DNA of 64,000 nucleotides. Source: Rhynchopus euleeides (taxonomy: Eukaryota > Euglenozoa > Diplonemea > Diplonemida > Diplonemidae). Shown one piece after another: positions 1 through 10,757 of this stretch (position 1 is the first letter of the stretch; each line of letters begins with the position of its first letter). Under the pieces are notes generated by a model. The model ran no database searches. It had not been told where the DNA came from and was given only the letters and a program-made list of their open reading frames with translations. The position numbers and the translations under genes are program-made. Location of the stretch: positions 620,001 to 684,000 of the forward strand of contig OY723251.1 of assembly GCA_963210315.1 (NCBI GenBank), given 5' to 3'.

Positions 1-465
1 GTCCCTCCTGGTCCCAGCTCGACCCTCCGGGCCCAGATCCACCATTCCTGAAAAAAAAACCGTGTTAGTTGCATGTTTGAGCACAACGCTTCCCGGGATC
101 ATAATTTTTTTCCGTCAGTGACAAGAAAAAATGCTACCAAATGGCCATGGGAATACAGGTGTCGAATTCGACACCTGAAAAATCGGGGAAAATAGGCCAG
201 GTGTCGAAAAAAAGCAGGTTTTCGACACCCCCGAGACCCCTGGTAACGGCATTAGGTAGTCGGAGGGGTGTGGGGGGGTGTGTGGGGGAATATCTGTAGA
301 GACAAGAGCGAAGGCACCAAAAATATTTTGTTTTTTTTTTGGTGCCTCCCGCCGTCCTCCTCCTCCCCCCACACCTCTCATACCGAAGACCGCGCAGCCC
401 ACCGGGATATCTTGTTTTTGTGGCACAATGCGTGCCTGCAAAGCAGCGGGTGGAAAAAAAAATAA
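1..465. other. Intergenic, no gene recognised
   Basis: I see no gene here. The stretch contains short A runs, a CT/GT-rich patch around 260-370 and an imperfect inverted repeat around 150-235 (gtgtcgaattcgacacc and gtgtcgaaaa ... ttttcgacacc). ORFs in this stretch are short and low-complexity. Confidence 0.5.
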
Positions 466-869
466 CGTATACGTAAATATTATGGAACGTAAATACATGG
501 TTTGACAGAATTCTTTAAGAATTCGTAAGAATTCTTAAGAATTCTTACTTTTTCAATTCTTAAAAATTCTTGAATTCTTGGAAATTCTTACCAAGAATTC
601 TTAAGAATTCTTAAGAATTTCCAAGAATTCTTGAAGAATTCTTAAGAATTCTTAGGAATTCTTGAAAGGGGCACGCACGAGGTCCCTTTGACAGCATACG
701 GATGTACGTTCTTATTGGGAGGTTTTCTGAGGGAGAAGGTGAAAATCACAAAATGACCCCCTCCAGGGCCTTCTTCCAGGGAAAATAGTCACAAAAATGG
801 CCTCAAACCTGTTTCTGGCCAGCTGGGACAGCCATCCATCGCTGCATTTCCGCCTTCTTGGGAGACTGG

Positions 870-1145
870 CTACCGGCTGGCTACCCAGCAACACACCGGG
901 CACATCCAGTCCTTGTCCTCCATCCCCTTGACGAACTCCTCGTTACAGGAGGAGGGAACAAAGGTATCGAGGCACGAAACCGCCGCGCGGTGTCCGCACG
1001 AACGACAGTTGAGGCATCCTTCTCTCTCGTGCTCAGCATCACACTCCGGGAACACACACTTCGCGACCTCCGGAGCGCAGAGGCTCAGCGAATCCCACTC
1101 AATCTCCTTCGCCTTGAAGAGAGAGCGGGTAGACATACTGCGCAC
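870..1145 (-). pseudogene. Cys/His-rich zinc-finger-like ORF fragment (about 91 codons)
   Basis: This is a short open frame ending in TAG at 870. It has a convincing metal-binding spacing: CVFPEC, then CLNCRSCGH about eight residues later, then AVSC, SSC and a terminal WMCPVC. The pattern resembles a RING/PHD-type cross-brace, but I cannot place it in a named family. It lies inside the TIR-bounded segment 466-3654, downstream (on the minus strand) of a possible transposase relic. It may therefore be the C-terminal part of a decayed transposon protein or a captured host exon. The true start is unknown, and flanking frames are broken. Confidence 0.4.
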
Positions 1146-2243
1146 AAGCGGTAGTTTTTTGTTTGTGCGCTGGTTCGTTACCTGTGGGGTACATGGGTGA
1201 ACACATGCGCTGCCAACAGTCTTCTTTGCTAGAGACCAGGAGCCTGGTTAGCGCAAAAAAGGCAGCCATCGATCAGCAACTGCCTTTGCAGTTTGAGGAA
1301 ACCCTCAACCTACCTGAAGAGCACGCTTGTTCGGCACATAAAGCCAGGGATGGAAACTCTACCAACACAGTGTTAGCGAGCGTGGGCATCTTTGTGTGCG
1401 ATTGAAGCACATGATAATGTGCGTGAACAAGTAGCTCCACTGTTACGGTCTGAGTCTGGGAGCCCTTTCTCGTGGGTGACGTATTGCAAGGAGGGTGGAG
1501 GTGTCCATTGGCGCCACCAATATCTCGCCGTTGGGCAAAATCCACGACCTGTTGGAGGCGAGCCCCTTGAGTATACTGGTGTCTCCCATCCCGTCCCAGG
1601 ACGCCCCAGGCTCAGTCTGGGTGCCGGTACGGAATCTGATCCTGCACCCTCTCGGCACAACCAGGGGGAGGACATTGTGCCCAGGTCATTTCCTCCCAGA
1701 TTACGCCAGTGAAGATCCACCGGAGGCAGGTTTGAACAATTTTGAATGAGTTTTGCCATGCTCTCAGCAGCCCCACGTGAGAAGGTCCTGTTCTGGGTTA
1801 TTCTGGCTGCACGTGGTAGGTTGGCAGATCTGGACGATTCACTTCCTTCCTCCTATTCCTTCTGCGGTATCCACTTTCCTGCCGGTTCTCGTGCGTCCTG
1901 TGCCTTCTTCATCATTGCTGCAGCTGAGGTGAATATATGCATGCCTTTCTCCCGATTGGAGAACAGAAGGACCACGTCTGTGTGGGGATGCTGTAGGCCA
2001 TGCAGTAGATGATGCATTTGGTCCTTGTGAAGTGGTCTTTCGCAGACTGCTGTTCGAGACCAGCTCGCATACACCGGCCGTGCGGAGGGGTACACTTCCC
2101 GGATCCCCTTTTAGGTGCGGCAGTCGAGCTGCCACACGACAGGAACGCTGAAGTCGCTATCGTCCTGCGTGCCCTGGGGCGCAGATGCGGGTGATTTCGT
2201 TGCTTGCTACATCATGTATGCATAGAGCGCCCTCTGGGGACCT

Positions 2244-2582
2244 TCAGGAAGTTCGCCCAGGGTGCTCAGTGCCTGCACGACGGACTCCAGCCGATCGAGT
2301 GGGGGTATAATGGGAGATAGTTCGAGAGGGGGTTGGTATCCCGAAAAGCGGGGGTGGCAATCCCCTTTCCGCGGTCTCGAGACAGAGACGGATCAACTGT
2401 GTCTGGCCGATCAGGTGCAATCGACTGAATAGTCTTTCATCTTCGACGGATGTATGAGTCAACGTGGATGCCAAGATACACAGCCTCTGGAACGTTGGGT
2501 AGTCCTTTCCACAGTCACGAACAGGGAAGTCGAGCAGGACATCGGGAGAGGAGTCGCATGTCTTCCGACACAGAGTGACCAT
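2244..2582 (-). pseudogene. Possible hAT-type transposase C-terminal dimerisation relic
   Basis: The frame encodes DYPTFQRLCILASTLTHTS followed by VEDERLFSRLHLI. This resembles the hAT C-terminal dimerisation block (P-x-L ... L-x-I-x-x-T-S-x-x-C/D-E-R-x-F-S ... I). The rest of the frame is unremarkable and ends soon after, and no RNase H-like transposase core is visible nearby. I infer an old transposase fragment. A profile search with the hAT dimerisation domain would decide it. Confidence 0.35.
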
Positions 2583-3418
2583 GACGCCCGTTCAGGATCA
2601 GCCATTATTCGAGAAGAATGGCCGTCTCCTGCACGGTGGACGCAAGCGGTGGTCGGGTAACCCTTGTCGGGAGTCTCGCCTCCCCCGAGCGGGAGTTTTT
2701 GGTGCTAGCGGGAGTCCATTTTCCCCCTACTTTAGGCTAAAGACTCCCACTCCCAGACTAATATAGAATACCAGCCGTACGAAAATTCTGCGTACGCGTA
2801 CGCAGCGCGGTTTTCAGAAAGTGCGTACGGCATACGCGTACGCGGACCGTACGGCCGTACGCTGCCACCACTGCACTAGGGTGGCTGGAGTCCACCGTGT
2901 GTGCTACATTTTGCCGCACGGACGCGCCGTCCTTGCACGCGTGCGCCGTACGCACTTCTGGAAAACACGATGCGTGCGCCACCACTGCAAACCCAGCATC
3001 CTCTCCGGCACGGCGGAGGGGTTCCGGATCCGGGGGGATTGCTTCCCCTTTCGTCGGAGCAGCTGTGCAATTTGAATTGCCCACCGGTGCATCCAACTAC
3101 ACTGGCCGAAGCCGGGTTTTCAGGATCTGAGCCGCACCGGGTGGAAGTTAGCCCCTGGAGCCCCCGATGACTGAAAAACTTGCCCATCCTCCCCTCAGAA
3201 ACGCCTCAGGAGTTTTCAGGAATTTTCAGGAGTTTCAGGAATTCTTAAGAATTCTTAAGAATTTTCAAGAATTTTAAGAATTCTTAAGAATTCTTGAAAA
3301 TTCTTAAGAATTCCCGAATTCTTACGAAAAAAGAGCTTTTTCTCTTAAGAATTCTGTCAAACCATGTAAATATTATGGAACGGGCCCATTTTTGGCCGGT
3401 CCGTTCCATAATATTTAC

Positions 3419-3585
3419 GTTCCAAAATATTTACAGGGCCAGTTGGGGACTCGGTGGTGAGGACGGCTTGCGTCAGGAATCGCGCGAAAAGTGCACGAGT
3501 AGGTCCCGTCAGGGACTCTGTATGCCGTCCGATCCCCTGGTCCAAGTCCCCGAGTCGCAGAAAGCCCTGTAAATATTATGGAACG
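3419..3585. mobile_element. 167-bp MITE-like inverted repeat (GTAAATATTATGGAACG family)
   Basis: The ends are inverted: AACGTTCCAAAATATTTAC then AGGGC and GGGGACTCGG on the left, with CCCCGAGTCG and GCCCTGTAAATATTATGG on the right. The 17-mer GTAAATATTATGGAACG, or its one-base variant, recurs in both orientations at about 473, 3365, 3403, 3419, 3570, 3622 and 3637. It is a repeat component of this neighbourhood as well as the tip of this small element. Confidence 0.55.
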
Positions 3586-3654
3586 AAAAAAATCTGGAAC
3601 GCCAACCCACCAGCGTTCCAAAATATTTACGTTCCAAAATATTTACGTATACGG

Positions 3655-3924
3655 TATATTGCGGCAGGATCTCGGCAAACGTTGCTCACCCCACTCTGCG
3701 GCTGTATGGGTGGGGCGAGGCAGCGTCGCGGTAATCCTCGAAAACATATTGGAGGGCTGCAAGGCAAGGGCAGTGCGATGGAGCTGCAATGCGCCATAAT
3801 ATCCCAAAACATAGCCCCGCTGCCCAACCCCTCTACACCTCGAACACCGCTGCAAAGGAGTTGGACCTGCGGGCTATACTGGACGGGGAAGGGGGGGGTG
3901 GGGGTGGGGGGGAGAGATTGAATA
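3655..3924. other. Intergenic, no gene recognised
   Basis: Mixed-composition sequence that ends in a G-rich run at about 3890-3915. No coding or structured feature could be supported. Confidence 0.4.
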
Positions 3925-3984
3925 AAAATACTACGAGAAACACTTGGCCTCTATGCTGTGAGTGTTGCATTGGACGCTTCCACC
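3925..3984 (+). repeat. Direct repeat X, copy 1 (60 bp)
   Basis: Identical to 4282-4341. The shared block runs from AAAATACTACGAGAAACACT to GACGCTTCCACC. It is part of the X-Y-X-Y arrangement described in the findings. Confidence 0.9.
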
Positions 3985-4034
3985 TGTTGAACGGGCTCCA
4001 CCTCTTGCACTTTGAACCCCCCCCCCCCATATTT

Positions 4035-4287
4035 TTTTTTGATTTGACAACTCCGGTTTGGTGTACCTCGATGAGCTTACCTTACCTTGTCGTCGGACAC
4101 AACATATCATCGTTGTCCCAAACCCCGTAACCCACGTGAAGTGGATCATCTGAAGTGCAGAATGAGGTGGAGCAGGTGGAGCACGAAACATAAGTAAACC
4201 ATAGCAAGAGAGGCCAGCAGCAGTCCCGAGTCCATCGCGTTCCTCGTAGCATTTCCCGTACCACACAGGTGTGTTATGTGCAAAATA
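4035..4287 (+). repeat. Direct repeat Y, copy 1 (253 bp)
   Basis: Base-for-base identical, as read, to 8585-8837, 4.55 kb away. The block starts TTTTTTGATTTGACAACTCC and ends GTGTTATGTGCAAAATA. No function is recognisable. The perfect identity implies a very recent duplication. Confidence 0.92.
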
Positions 4288-4341
4288 CTACGAGAAACAC
4301 TTGGCCTCTATGCTGTGAGTGTTGCATTGGACGCTTCCACC
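4282..4341 (+). repeat. Direct repeat X, copy 2 (60 bp)
   Basis: Second copy of 3925-3984. It overlaps the end of Y copy 1 by the shared bases AAAATA, which makes a microhomology junction. Confidence 0.9.
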
Positions 4342-6320
4342 CAGGACCCTTAGGACCCAAGGACTTAGGGACGCCGCGCGAACGGTCTACTATTGAAGTG
4401 ATCAGGCTCCGTCGCCCATCGTATGCATCCCTCCGATGGTAATGTACCGCTTTCTACGTTGTCACGAGCACCTTGTACGGAAAACGATCGAACCTCACTC
4501 GCTGAGGGGATCCGCCTGCCTCGGCCGTGTGCCGCCGTCGTGTGGTCAGCCTCGTGATTCTTGGTGTGCCCTATCGACAACATGCCTGTCTCTCCAGTTG
4601 CCGCACCCGGCGAGAGAGTTGATGCGTCTCAACCCGGCGAAACTAAGGGGGCAAAGGTTGCACACAGCCCCGCCTGTGCTGCAACCACCCGCTCTTGGCT
4701 GACCCCCGACGTCTGGTGCGTTTCCCACTCCGGGTATTTGAATCCTCACCCTGTACCTCTTCGGGATCCTCCATCCCCTGGGGAACCCTTCCCCTCGAGG
4801 CTTCTTCACGTCTCCGACATATTGGTGTGTGCCCACATGACCCTTCTTCCTGACATCCTCGATGTCGTTTTGCACCCCGGGCGATGCACTGAGACGGCCG
4901 TATCCAGGTAGTCAGTGGCCATGCCCAGCCCCTCAGCGTGACAGTCCTCTGGTGCGCTCCCAGCACCACCACCGCGACGCTCGTGCATATTCAGCCACCA
5001 TGACCCGGCAGCTCTCGCCTGGGGACAGGGCTCAGCGGATCGAGAAATCACAGTCTGAAACTCGCCTCCCAGCTCCTCCGCAGCAGTCTACTGTCCGGCC
5101 GTCTTAAACTCTCGCCCTTCGGGAGCCCGGCCAACACCCGGTGCTTTCCGGCGTGATCTCGATCGCTCTGTGGCTCTCTGTGTCCTCTCCGGTCTTCGCT
5201 GGCTGCGAGCGAGTTGCGGGGTGAAGCCCAACGCGCCTCTTCATGGCGCACTGGAGACGCTGCATGGAGTGCCCAGGGGTAGGTGTGAGAGGTGCCGGCC
5301 CTTCTGGGTGAAAGAGGGCGATCGCGCGCACTGTCGTCTCCTGAACTCCGCTCGAGCGGTGGACAACACGTTCCTGCGACCCCCTTCCCACTGGGCTGAT
5401 CCCCACTGTACCTGCCCCATCGCCCGCCTCGTAGACAGCGCATCAAACGGAGGCCCTGTGGCCCCACGTGGCGTCGATTCAGTGGTAACGCCCGGACTCA
5501 GTGTGGAGGGCGTATTTCCCGGTGCGTGAGGAAATTCGAGGCCCTGGAGGTGTGGGCATGCCAGAAGGATTCTCGGAGTCGCCTTCTTAATGAGAGAGGT
5601 GAGTCCCCGCGGACCGGAGCTTGTCGCACGCTGCAGTCGCTGTTCGGGCTTGTCGAGTAGGCTGCTGGGTACTCGGGAAGACTGGCCGACTGCCCCCCAA
5701 CCTTGTGGAATGATCTCGGCCCGCTGCCATGGCTGCGGTTTCGGTGGACCCCCTCAGCGGCGGCACCGCTGACACAGGCGATGCGGACGCGTCTCTCAGT
5801 CGCTGCTTCTTTTGCTCCCCGAGCAGTGCAGCTTGGGAGAGCGTCTCGGCTGTGTTGGATACCTGATCTCTGTGTATGTCCCACGGCACCTCGCAGGTGT
5901 CCAGTCAGCAGCTCCCCTTCCCTGCATGGAACTGTGAGGTCGTACGTCTCAACACCGGGCCACAGACGCCCGGAACTCCCCCTGACCCCTGTGAATAATG
6001 CAGGCTTGAATGTGTGTCCCCCGGCAGGGAGACTATGCTTCGACGGAGTATGCCCCGCTTGGGGCGTGTGCGGGCATCCGCTTGACGCCGGGGTGCGCGT
6101 AGTCGGCATTCGCGCAGATAAGCTGGGCACGACAGACGTGCCGGCTTCTCGGGGGCGTGTCCGGGGGCGTTGCATTGGTACACGAAAACTGTCGCCCTCG
6201 GAAAGCTCACGTCGCGTCACCGTGCTCGAGCTGGATCTGGCAGGCTGTGTGTGACAGGCCACCCTTCCGCCTTCAGGTGCCGTCGCTCGGGCAAAAAGGG
6301 TGTATTTCTCAATCAAGAGA
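4342..6320. other. Intergenic, no convincing gene
   Basis: Moderately GC-rich sequence with several long open frames on both strands, including 5498-6316 on the minus strand. None has a recognisable domain, signal or conserved composition, so I treat them as chance frames in GC-rich DNA. Confidence 0.4.
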
Positions 6321-7330
6321 GTATGCCCCTCACGATTGTGGCACGATTGTGTCTCCCCGGGTCAGGCTCGGTATTCCAGTCGAAAGCGTAAATGCCCCTC
6401 GGCACTGTGCTGGGCGGGGTTGTGTCTCGGTCAGGAGAGGAGGTGCCCCTCAGGCAAAATCCTGCGTCTCGCGGTCGGGAGTGAGTGCCCCTCGGCAGGA
6501 ATGTGTCTCGGCCAGGTGTCCCTCAGGCAGGGAATGTAATGTCTCGGCCCGGTGTCCCTCGGGCATGAATGTGCGTCTTGGCCAGGTGCCCCTCAGGCAG
6601 GGTGCCCCGTAGGCGGAAGTGTATGTCGCGGCCAGATGCCCCTCAGGCAGGGTGCCCCGTAGGCGGAAATGTATGTCTTGACCAGGTGCCCCTCGGGCAG
6701 GGTGCCTCGTAGGCGGAAGTGTATGTCTTGGCCAGGTGCCCCTCGGGCAGGGTGCCTCGTAGGCGGAAGTGTATGTCTTGGCCAGGTGCCCCTCGGGCAG
6801 GGTGTCTCGTAGGCGGAAGTGTCTGTCTTGGCCAGGTGCCCCTCGGGCAGGGTGCCTCGTAGGCGGAAGTGTCTGTCTTGGCCAGGTGCCCCTCGGGCAG
6901 GGTGCCTCGTAGGCGGGAAGTGTATGTCTTGGCCAGGTGCCCCTCGGGCAGGGTGCCTCGTAGGCGGAAGTGTATGTCTTGGCCAGGTGCCCCTCGGGCA
7001 GGGTGCCTCGTAGGCAGAGGTGTCTGTCTTGGCCAGGTGCCCCTCGGGCAGGGTGCCCCGTAGGCGGAAGTGTGTGTCTTGACCAGGTGCCCCTCGGGCA
7101 GGGTGCCTCGTAGGCGGAAATGTATGTCTTGGCCAGGTGCTCCTCAGGCAGGGTGCCCCGCAAGCGTAAGCTGTAGGTATGTCGTGGCCAGGTGCCCCTC
7201 AGGCAGGTAATGTCTCGGCGAGATGCCCCTCGGGCAGGAAAAATGCGTCTCGGCTAGGTGCCCCTCAGGCAGAAGTGGGTGTCTCGGTCCGATGCTCCTC
7301 GGCAAGATCGTGTCTCGGTCAGGAAAGTAG
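6321..7330 (+). repeat. Minisatellite 1, 50-bp unit carrying the TGCCCCTCGGGCA hairpin core
   Basis: The regular part (about 6570-7185) repeats a 50-bp unit about a dozen times: GGCCAGGTGCCCCTCGGGCA, then GGGTGCCTCGTAGGCGGAAG, then TGTATGTCTT. The flanks (6321-6570 and 7185-7330) hold looser copies of the core only. Because 50 is not a multiple of 3, all frames cycle, and long ORFs through it (for example 6450-7163 on the minus strand) are artefacts of the repeat. Confidence 0.9.
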
Positions 7331-7780
7331 GAGTTGGATATCACTGACGTCACTTTGCTGCATCAGTATCGACCCATTTATCAGCACCCGACTGTTGCTC
7401 TTGGTCCCGCCTTTGTCAGCGCCTCTGTGACGGAACCTCCAGCTGAAGTATGCGTTTGGAAACCTTGAGCGCGATCAAGCGTGAAGCAGGTTTTCGGCGA
7501 GGCGCGGTGATAGTCTCGATGGCTGATGGGAATGTCCTCAATCCGCTGCGGCCACGGGCGCAGCGCTGTCCCGCTGTCACGTTCATAAGCGGCGGAGGAC
7601 CACCTTGAACACCACGGCGTCATCATCCCCATCTTTTTGCGCCCCTCCTTCGTGCTGATCCCCCCGTGCACCTCGCCGTCATTTATTAGAACCAGTGCGT
7701 GGGGGTGTTGTTGTCCTCAACTGCGGCTTCGGCCCTCTTGAGACCTGACACGAGCATGGTGTGAGGGTCGTCTTCTCGGT
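7331..7780. other. Unique spacer between two minisatellites
   Basis: About 450 bp without the repeat core. No gene recognised. Confidence 0.5.
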
Positions 7781-8560
7781 CGGGATTTGGTGCCCCTCGG
7801 GCAAGATTGTGTATCTCTCGGTCGGGAGAGCGGGTGCCCCTCGGGCAAAATTTTTGTCTCGGTCAGGAGAACAGGTGCCCCTCGGGCGAGATGCTGCGTC
7901 TCTCGGTCGGGAGAGTGGGTGCCCCTCGGGCATAGTTTTGTCTCGGTCAGGATAACGGGTGCCCCTCGGGCAAAACTGCGTGTCTCTCGGTCGGGAGAGT
8001 GAGTGCCCCTCGGGCAGAATATTGTCTCGGTCAGGAGAACAGGTGCCCCTCGGGCGAGATGCTGCGTCTCTCGGTCGGGAGAGTGGATGCCCCTCGGGCA
8101 GAATATTGTCTCGGTCAGGAGAACAGGTGCCCCTCGGGCAAGACTGCGTGTCTCTCGGTCGGGAGAGTAGGTGCCCCTCGGGCAAAATTTTTGTCTCGGT
8201 CAGGAGAACAGGTGCCCCTCGGGCGAGATGCTGCGTCTCTCGGTCGGGAGAGTGGGTGCCCCTCGGGCAGAATATTGTCTCGGTCAGGAGAACAGGTGCC
8301 CCTCGGGCAAAACTGCGTGTCTCTCGGTCGGGAGAGTGAGTGCCCCTCGGGCAGAATATTGTCTCGGTCAGGAAACCAGGTGCCCCTCGGGCAAGACTGC
8401 GTGTCTCTCGGTCAGGAGAGTGGGTGCCCCTCGGGCAGGGTAGAATGCTGCGTCTCTCGGACGGTCAGATCGTGTGTCCCTCAGTCAGGAGAGGAGGTCT
8501 CGGTCGCTAAAAACGCGCCCCCTCGGGCAGAGTGGTTGTGTCATCGCTGTTGTGTCACAC
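7781..8560 (+). repeat. Minisatellite 2, ~85-bp composite unit with the same TGCCCCTCGGGCA core
   Basis: Two alternating half-units follow each core: one of about 41 bp (…TTGTCTCGGTCAGGAGAACAG) and one of about 44 bp (…GCTGCGTCTCTCGGTCGGGA). Together they make an ~85-bp higher-order unit repeated about eight times. The core can form a 5-bp stem (TGCCC/GGGCA) with a CTC loop in every half-unit. Confidence 0.88.
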
Positions 8561-8584
8561 CAATTGCCTCTCGGGCGGTGTGTC

Positions 8585-8837
8585 TTTTTTGATTTGACAA
8601 CTCCGGTTTGGTGTACCTCGATGAGCTTACCTTACCTTGTCGTCGGACACAACATATCATCGTTGTCCCAAACCCCGTAACCCACGTGAAGTGGATCATC
8701 TGAAGTGCAGAATGAGGTGGAGCAGGTGGAGCACGAAACATAAGTAAACCATAGCAAGAGAGGCCAGCAGCAGTCCCGAGTCCATCGCGTTCCTCGTAGC
8801 ATTTCCCGTACCACACAGGTGTGTTATGTGCAAAATA
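8585..8837 (+). repeat. Direct repeat Y, copy 2 (253 bp)
   Basis: Identical to 4035-4287. It is preceded by the end of minisatellite 2 and followed by unrelated sequence beginning ATTGCAGCG. Confidence 0.92.
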
Positions 8838-10030
8838 ATTGCAGCGTGGCTCAGTATTATTTTCTCCATAATTTACTTTTTCACCTGGCTTGCTATGGAT
8901 CCACTTCGGCAGCCGACAGACAAGCAATGAAATAAGGTTCTGTTTGGTTTTCGGGGAGGGGGGGAGTGACATGTTCTTTCCCAAGGGGGTGTGGGGTGAA
9001 GCTGAGAAATATACAAGGCACAGAACTGACCCCCCGCTCCATTCTCGTCACACATCCCATCGCGCCCCCCTCTCCCTGAATAGGGGGGGGAGGGGAGCGG
9101 GTCGGACCTGTGGGTGAGATGTTAAAGGCTCGAGAGATGGCGGTGGTCTTTATTTGTCCCAGTTATTTCCTCTAAACTTTGCAAGGGAGGGAAAGTGGGG
9201 GAATAGGGGGCTGCTTGAATATATGGCTGGATAACACGCGAGAGTTGTACCCCGCATGGCACCAAGCCGGGGAGGGGAGGGGAGGGGAGGGGACATCAGA
9301 AATATATTGTGGGGGTACTCACGAGTAGCACAGCACGGTGGTGGAAATGCACATAAACTGTGTTCAGCAAACGACAGTTTGGATTGTGTTCTTTTTGTAT
9401 TTTGAGGGGGGGGGGGGAGAGAAGTTCAACGCTCTTGCATTTAGCACAGAATAATGGAGACGGTTGCAAAGTGGGGGGTGGGGGGGACTTGCACAAGATT
9501 CCTACGTTCCTAGGGAGAACTTTCTTGGCGTTCAACACGGGAATCAAATACAAATATAAGACGTCGTCGTAGCGGTACGTAGGTTTCGGCTCGGTTGGAA
9601 CACGCACGATCAGGGGATAAGATAGGTCTGGTTTTCCGGTTTTCAAAACCAGGGTTTCCCGGTTCCCGGTTTTCTGGAAAAAAAAAAAAAGGTCGGTCTC
9701 ATTTTTGGCGGTTTTTTTTGTGACTTTGGGACAGTAAAACAGTCAGAAAAAACGCCATAAAAAATAGAAAGTGACCCCATCGTGATCCGCACAGAGCCCA
9801 AATAGTCCAAAGAAGGCAGAGAAGCGGAGAAGAAAAAATGGACCTAGCGGGTGGCCCGGTGGGTGGTGATGCCCTCGTCATGCAGGTCTCTTCTGTTTTG
9901 AAGGTGCACACATGGTGGACTCCAGCCACCATGTCTAAGAGGGAGTCTAAGACTGCAGTCTGTACTGGAGACGGGAGTCTATTTTCCAGCTAGTTTACGC
10001 TCAGACTCCCGCTAGTTGAGACTCATGGGA

Positions 10031-10084
10031 GACACGGTGTACTCCAGCGGAGGTAGGGTAACCTCCGCTGGAGTTCACCGTGTC
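10031..10084. repeat. Near-perfect 24-bp-arm inverted repeat with 6-nt loop
   Basis: The left arm begins GACACGGTGTACTCCAGCGG and the right arm is its reverse complement with one mismatch, around a 6-nt spacer (AGGGTA). No gene flanks it, so a transcription-terminator role cannot be inferred. A transposon relic is more likely. Confidence 0.7.
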
Positions 10085-10504
10085 GTCTGCCTCTGTGCAG
10101 CGTCACTCGGTGCCATCGAATACATGGCGACAGCCCACCAACTCGAGACAGATCTGCTTGTCTGGAGGGCTGAGACGAGAACACGAACGACTTTCAAGCA
10201 GTCTTGAAGGTCGCCAAGCCTATTGGGGGCAACTAACAGATGAGATTTGTTTGTTGCCTGTCGTCACAGCTAGGTGCCCATCTCCTCGAAAACTCTCGTC
10301 TAGGCTCTACGTGGCGGAGATCTCGTGGACCCTTTGGCCATGACAAGGTCTGCCGTGCATCCACTCCACCCACAACGCACACCTGTCACGAGTGGTCGCT
10401 CCCACGTCCTCCTCCACCCTGAAGGTTGAACCCTCAAGGACCAGTGATCTCCTGCTGGCCGGGCTGCGATACAGTGAAGCCTTCCTACTTACAAGCGAAT
10501 CCAG

Positions 10505-10757
10505 ACTGTAGGGAACAGATGTTCACTACCGTGGCCTCCGGCGGCTGGGGGGCTCCGCCCCCCAGACCCCCCTGCGTAAAAACATTGCACCAGACCGGTT
10601 TTTTGGCCGAGAGTCCAAACTTTCAAAGCAGCTGCTGCGCCTGCCCCACCAAGCAGCCTCAGTACGACAGGACGCGCGCAGGCACTGGGCCCTCTCAGAT
10701 TCTGGGAGGGTTTGCGCGGGTCGCGCGCGCCGAAGGCGCGCGCGAAAAATTTTCAAA
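10505..10757 (+). mobile_element. Dispersed repeat with GGGGGGCTCCGCCCCCC hairpin, copy 1
   Basis: It begins GAACAGATGTTCACTACCGT, continues GGCCTCCGGCGGCTGGGGGG and CTCCGCCCCCCAGACCCCCC, and ends near a GCGCGCGCCGAAGGCGCGCG hairpin followed by AAAAATTTT. The same start recurs at 28300 and 28455, and a related end lies at 28720-28755. The shared ends and divergent middle suggest a mobile short element of unknown class. Confidence 0.55.

Larger units (their letters stand above)
466..3654. mobile_element. Decayed TIR-bounded element with GAATTCTTAA-rich arms
   Basis: The outer ends are inverted copies of ACGTATACGTAAATATT (466-497 on the left, about 3605-3654 on the right). Just inside the left end at about 497, and inverted at about 3345-3367, is a second inverted pair, CATGGTTTGACAGAATTC. 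The arms (about 510-667 and 3237-3355) are dense arrays of GAATTCTTAAGAATTC-type palindromes. The interior carries two minus-strand coding relics, listed separately. A DNA-transposon origin is inferred from the inverted termini. No target-site duplication was established, and the two layers of ends suggest nested insertions. Confidence 0.5.

Noticed and set aside
5498-6316. 272-codon minus-strand frame
   Set aside because: No recognisable domain, compositionally mixed Ser/Arg/Pro, and overlapping frames on both strands are equally open. Most likely chance.
6321-8560. CRISPR-like array
   Set aside because: Units are contiguous or have repeated, not unique, intervening sequence, and the DNA is eukaryotic. 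It is a minisatellite.
6450-8592. Long open frames across the minisatellites (6450-7163 minus, 7679-8185 minus, 7999-8592 plus)
   Set aside because: They are periodic translations of the 50-bp and 85-bp repeats, open in several frames at once, without domains.
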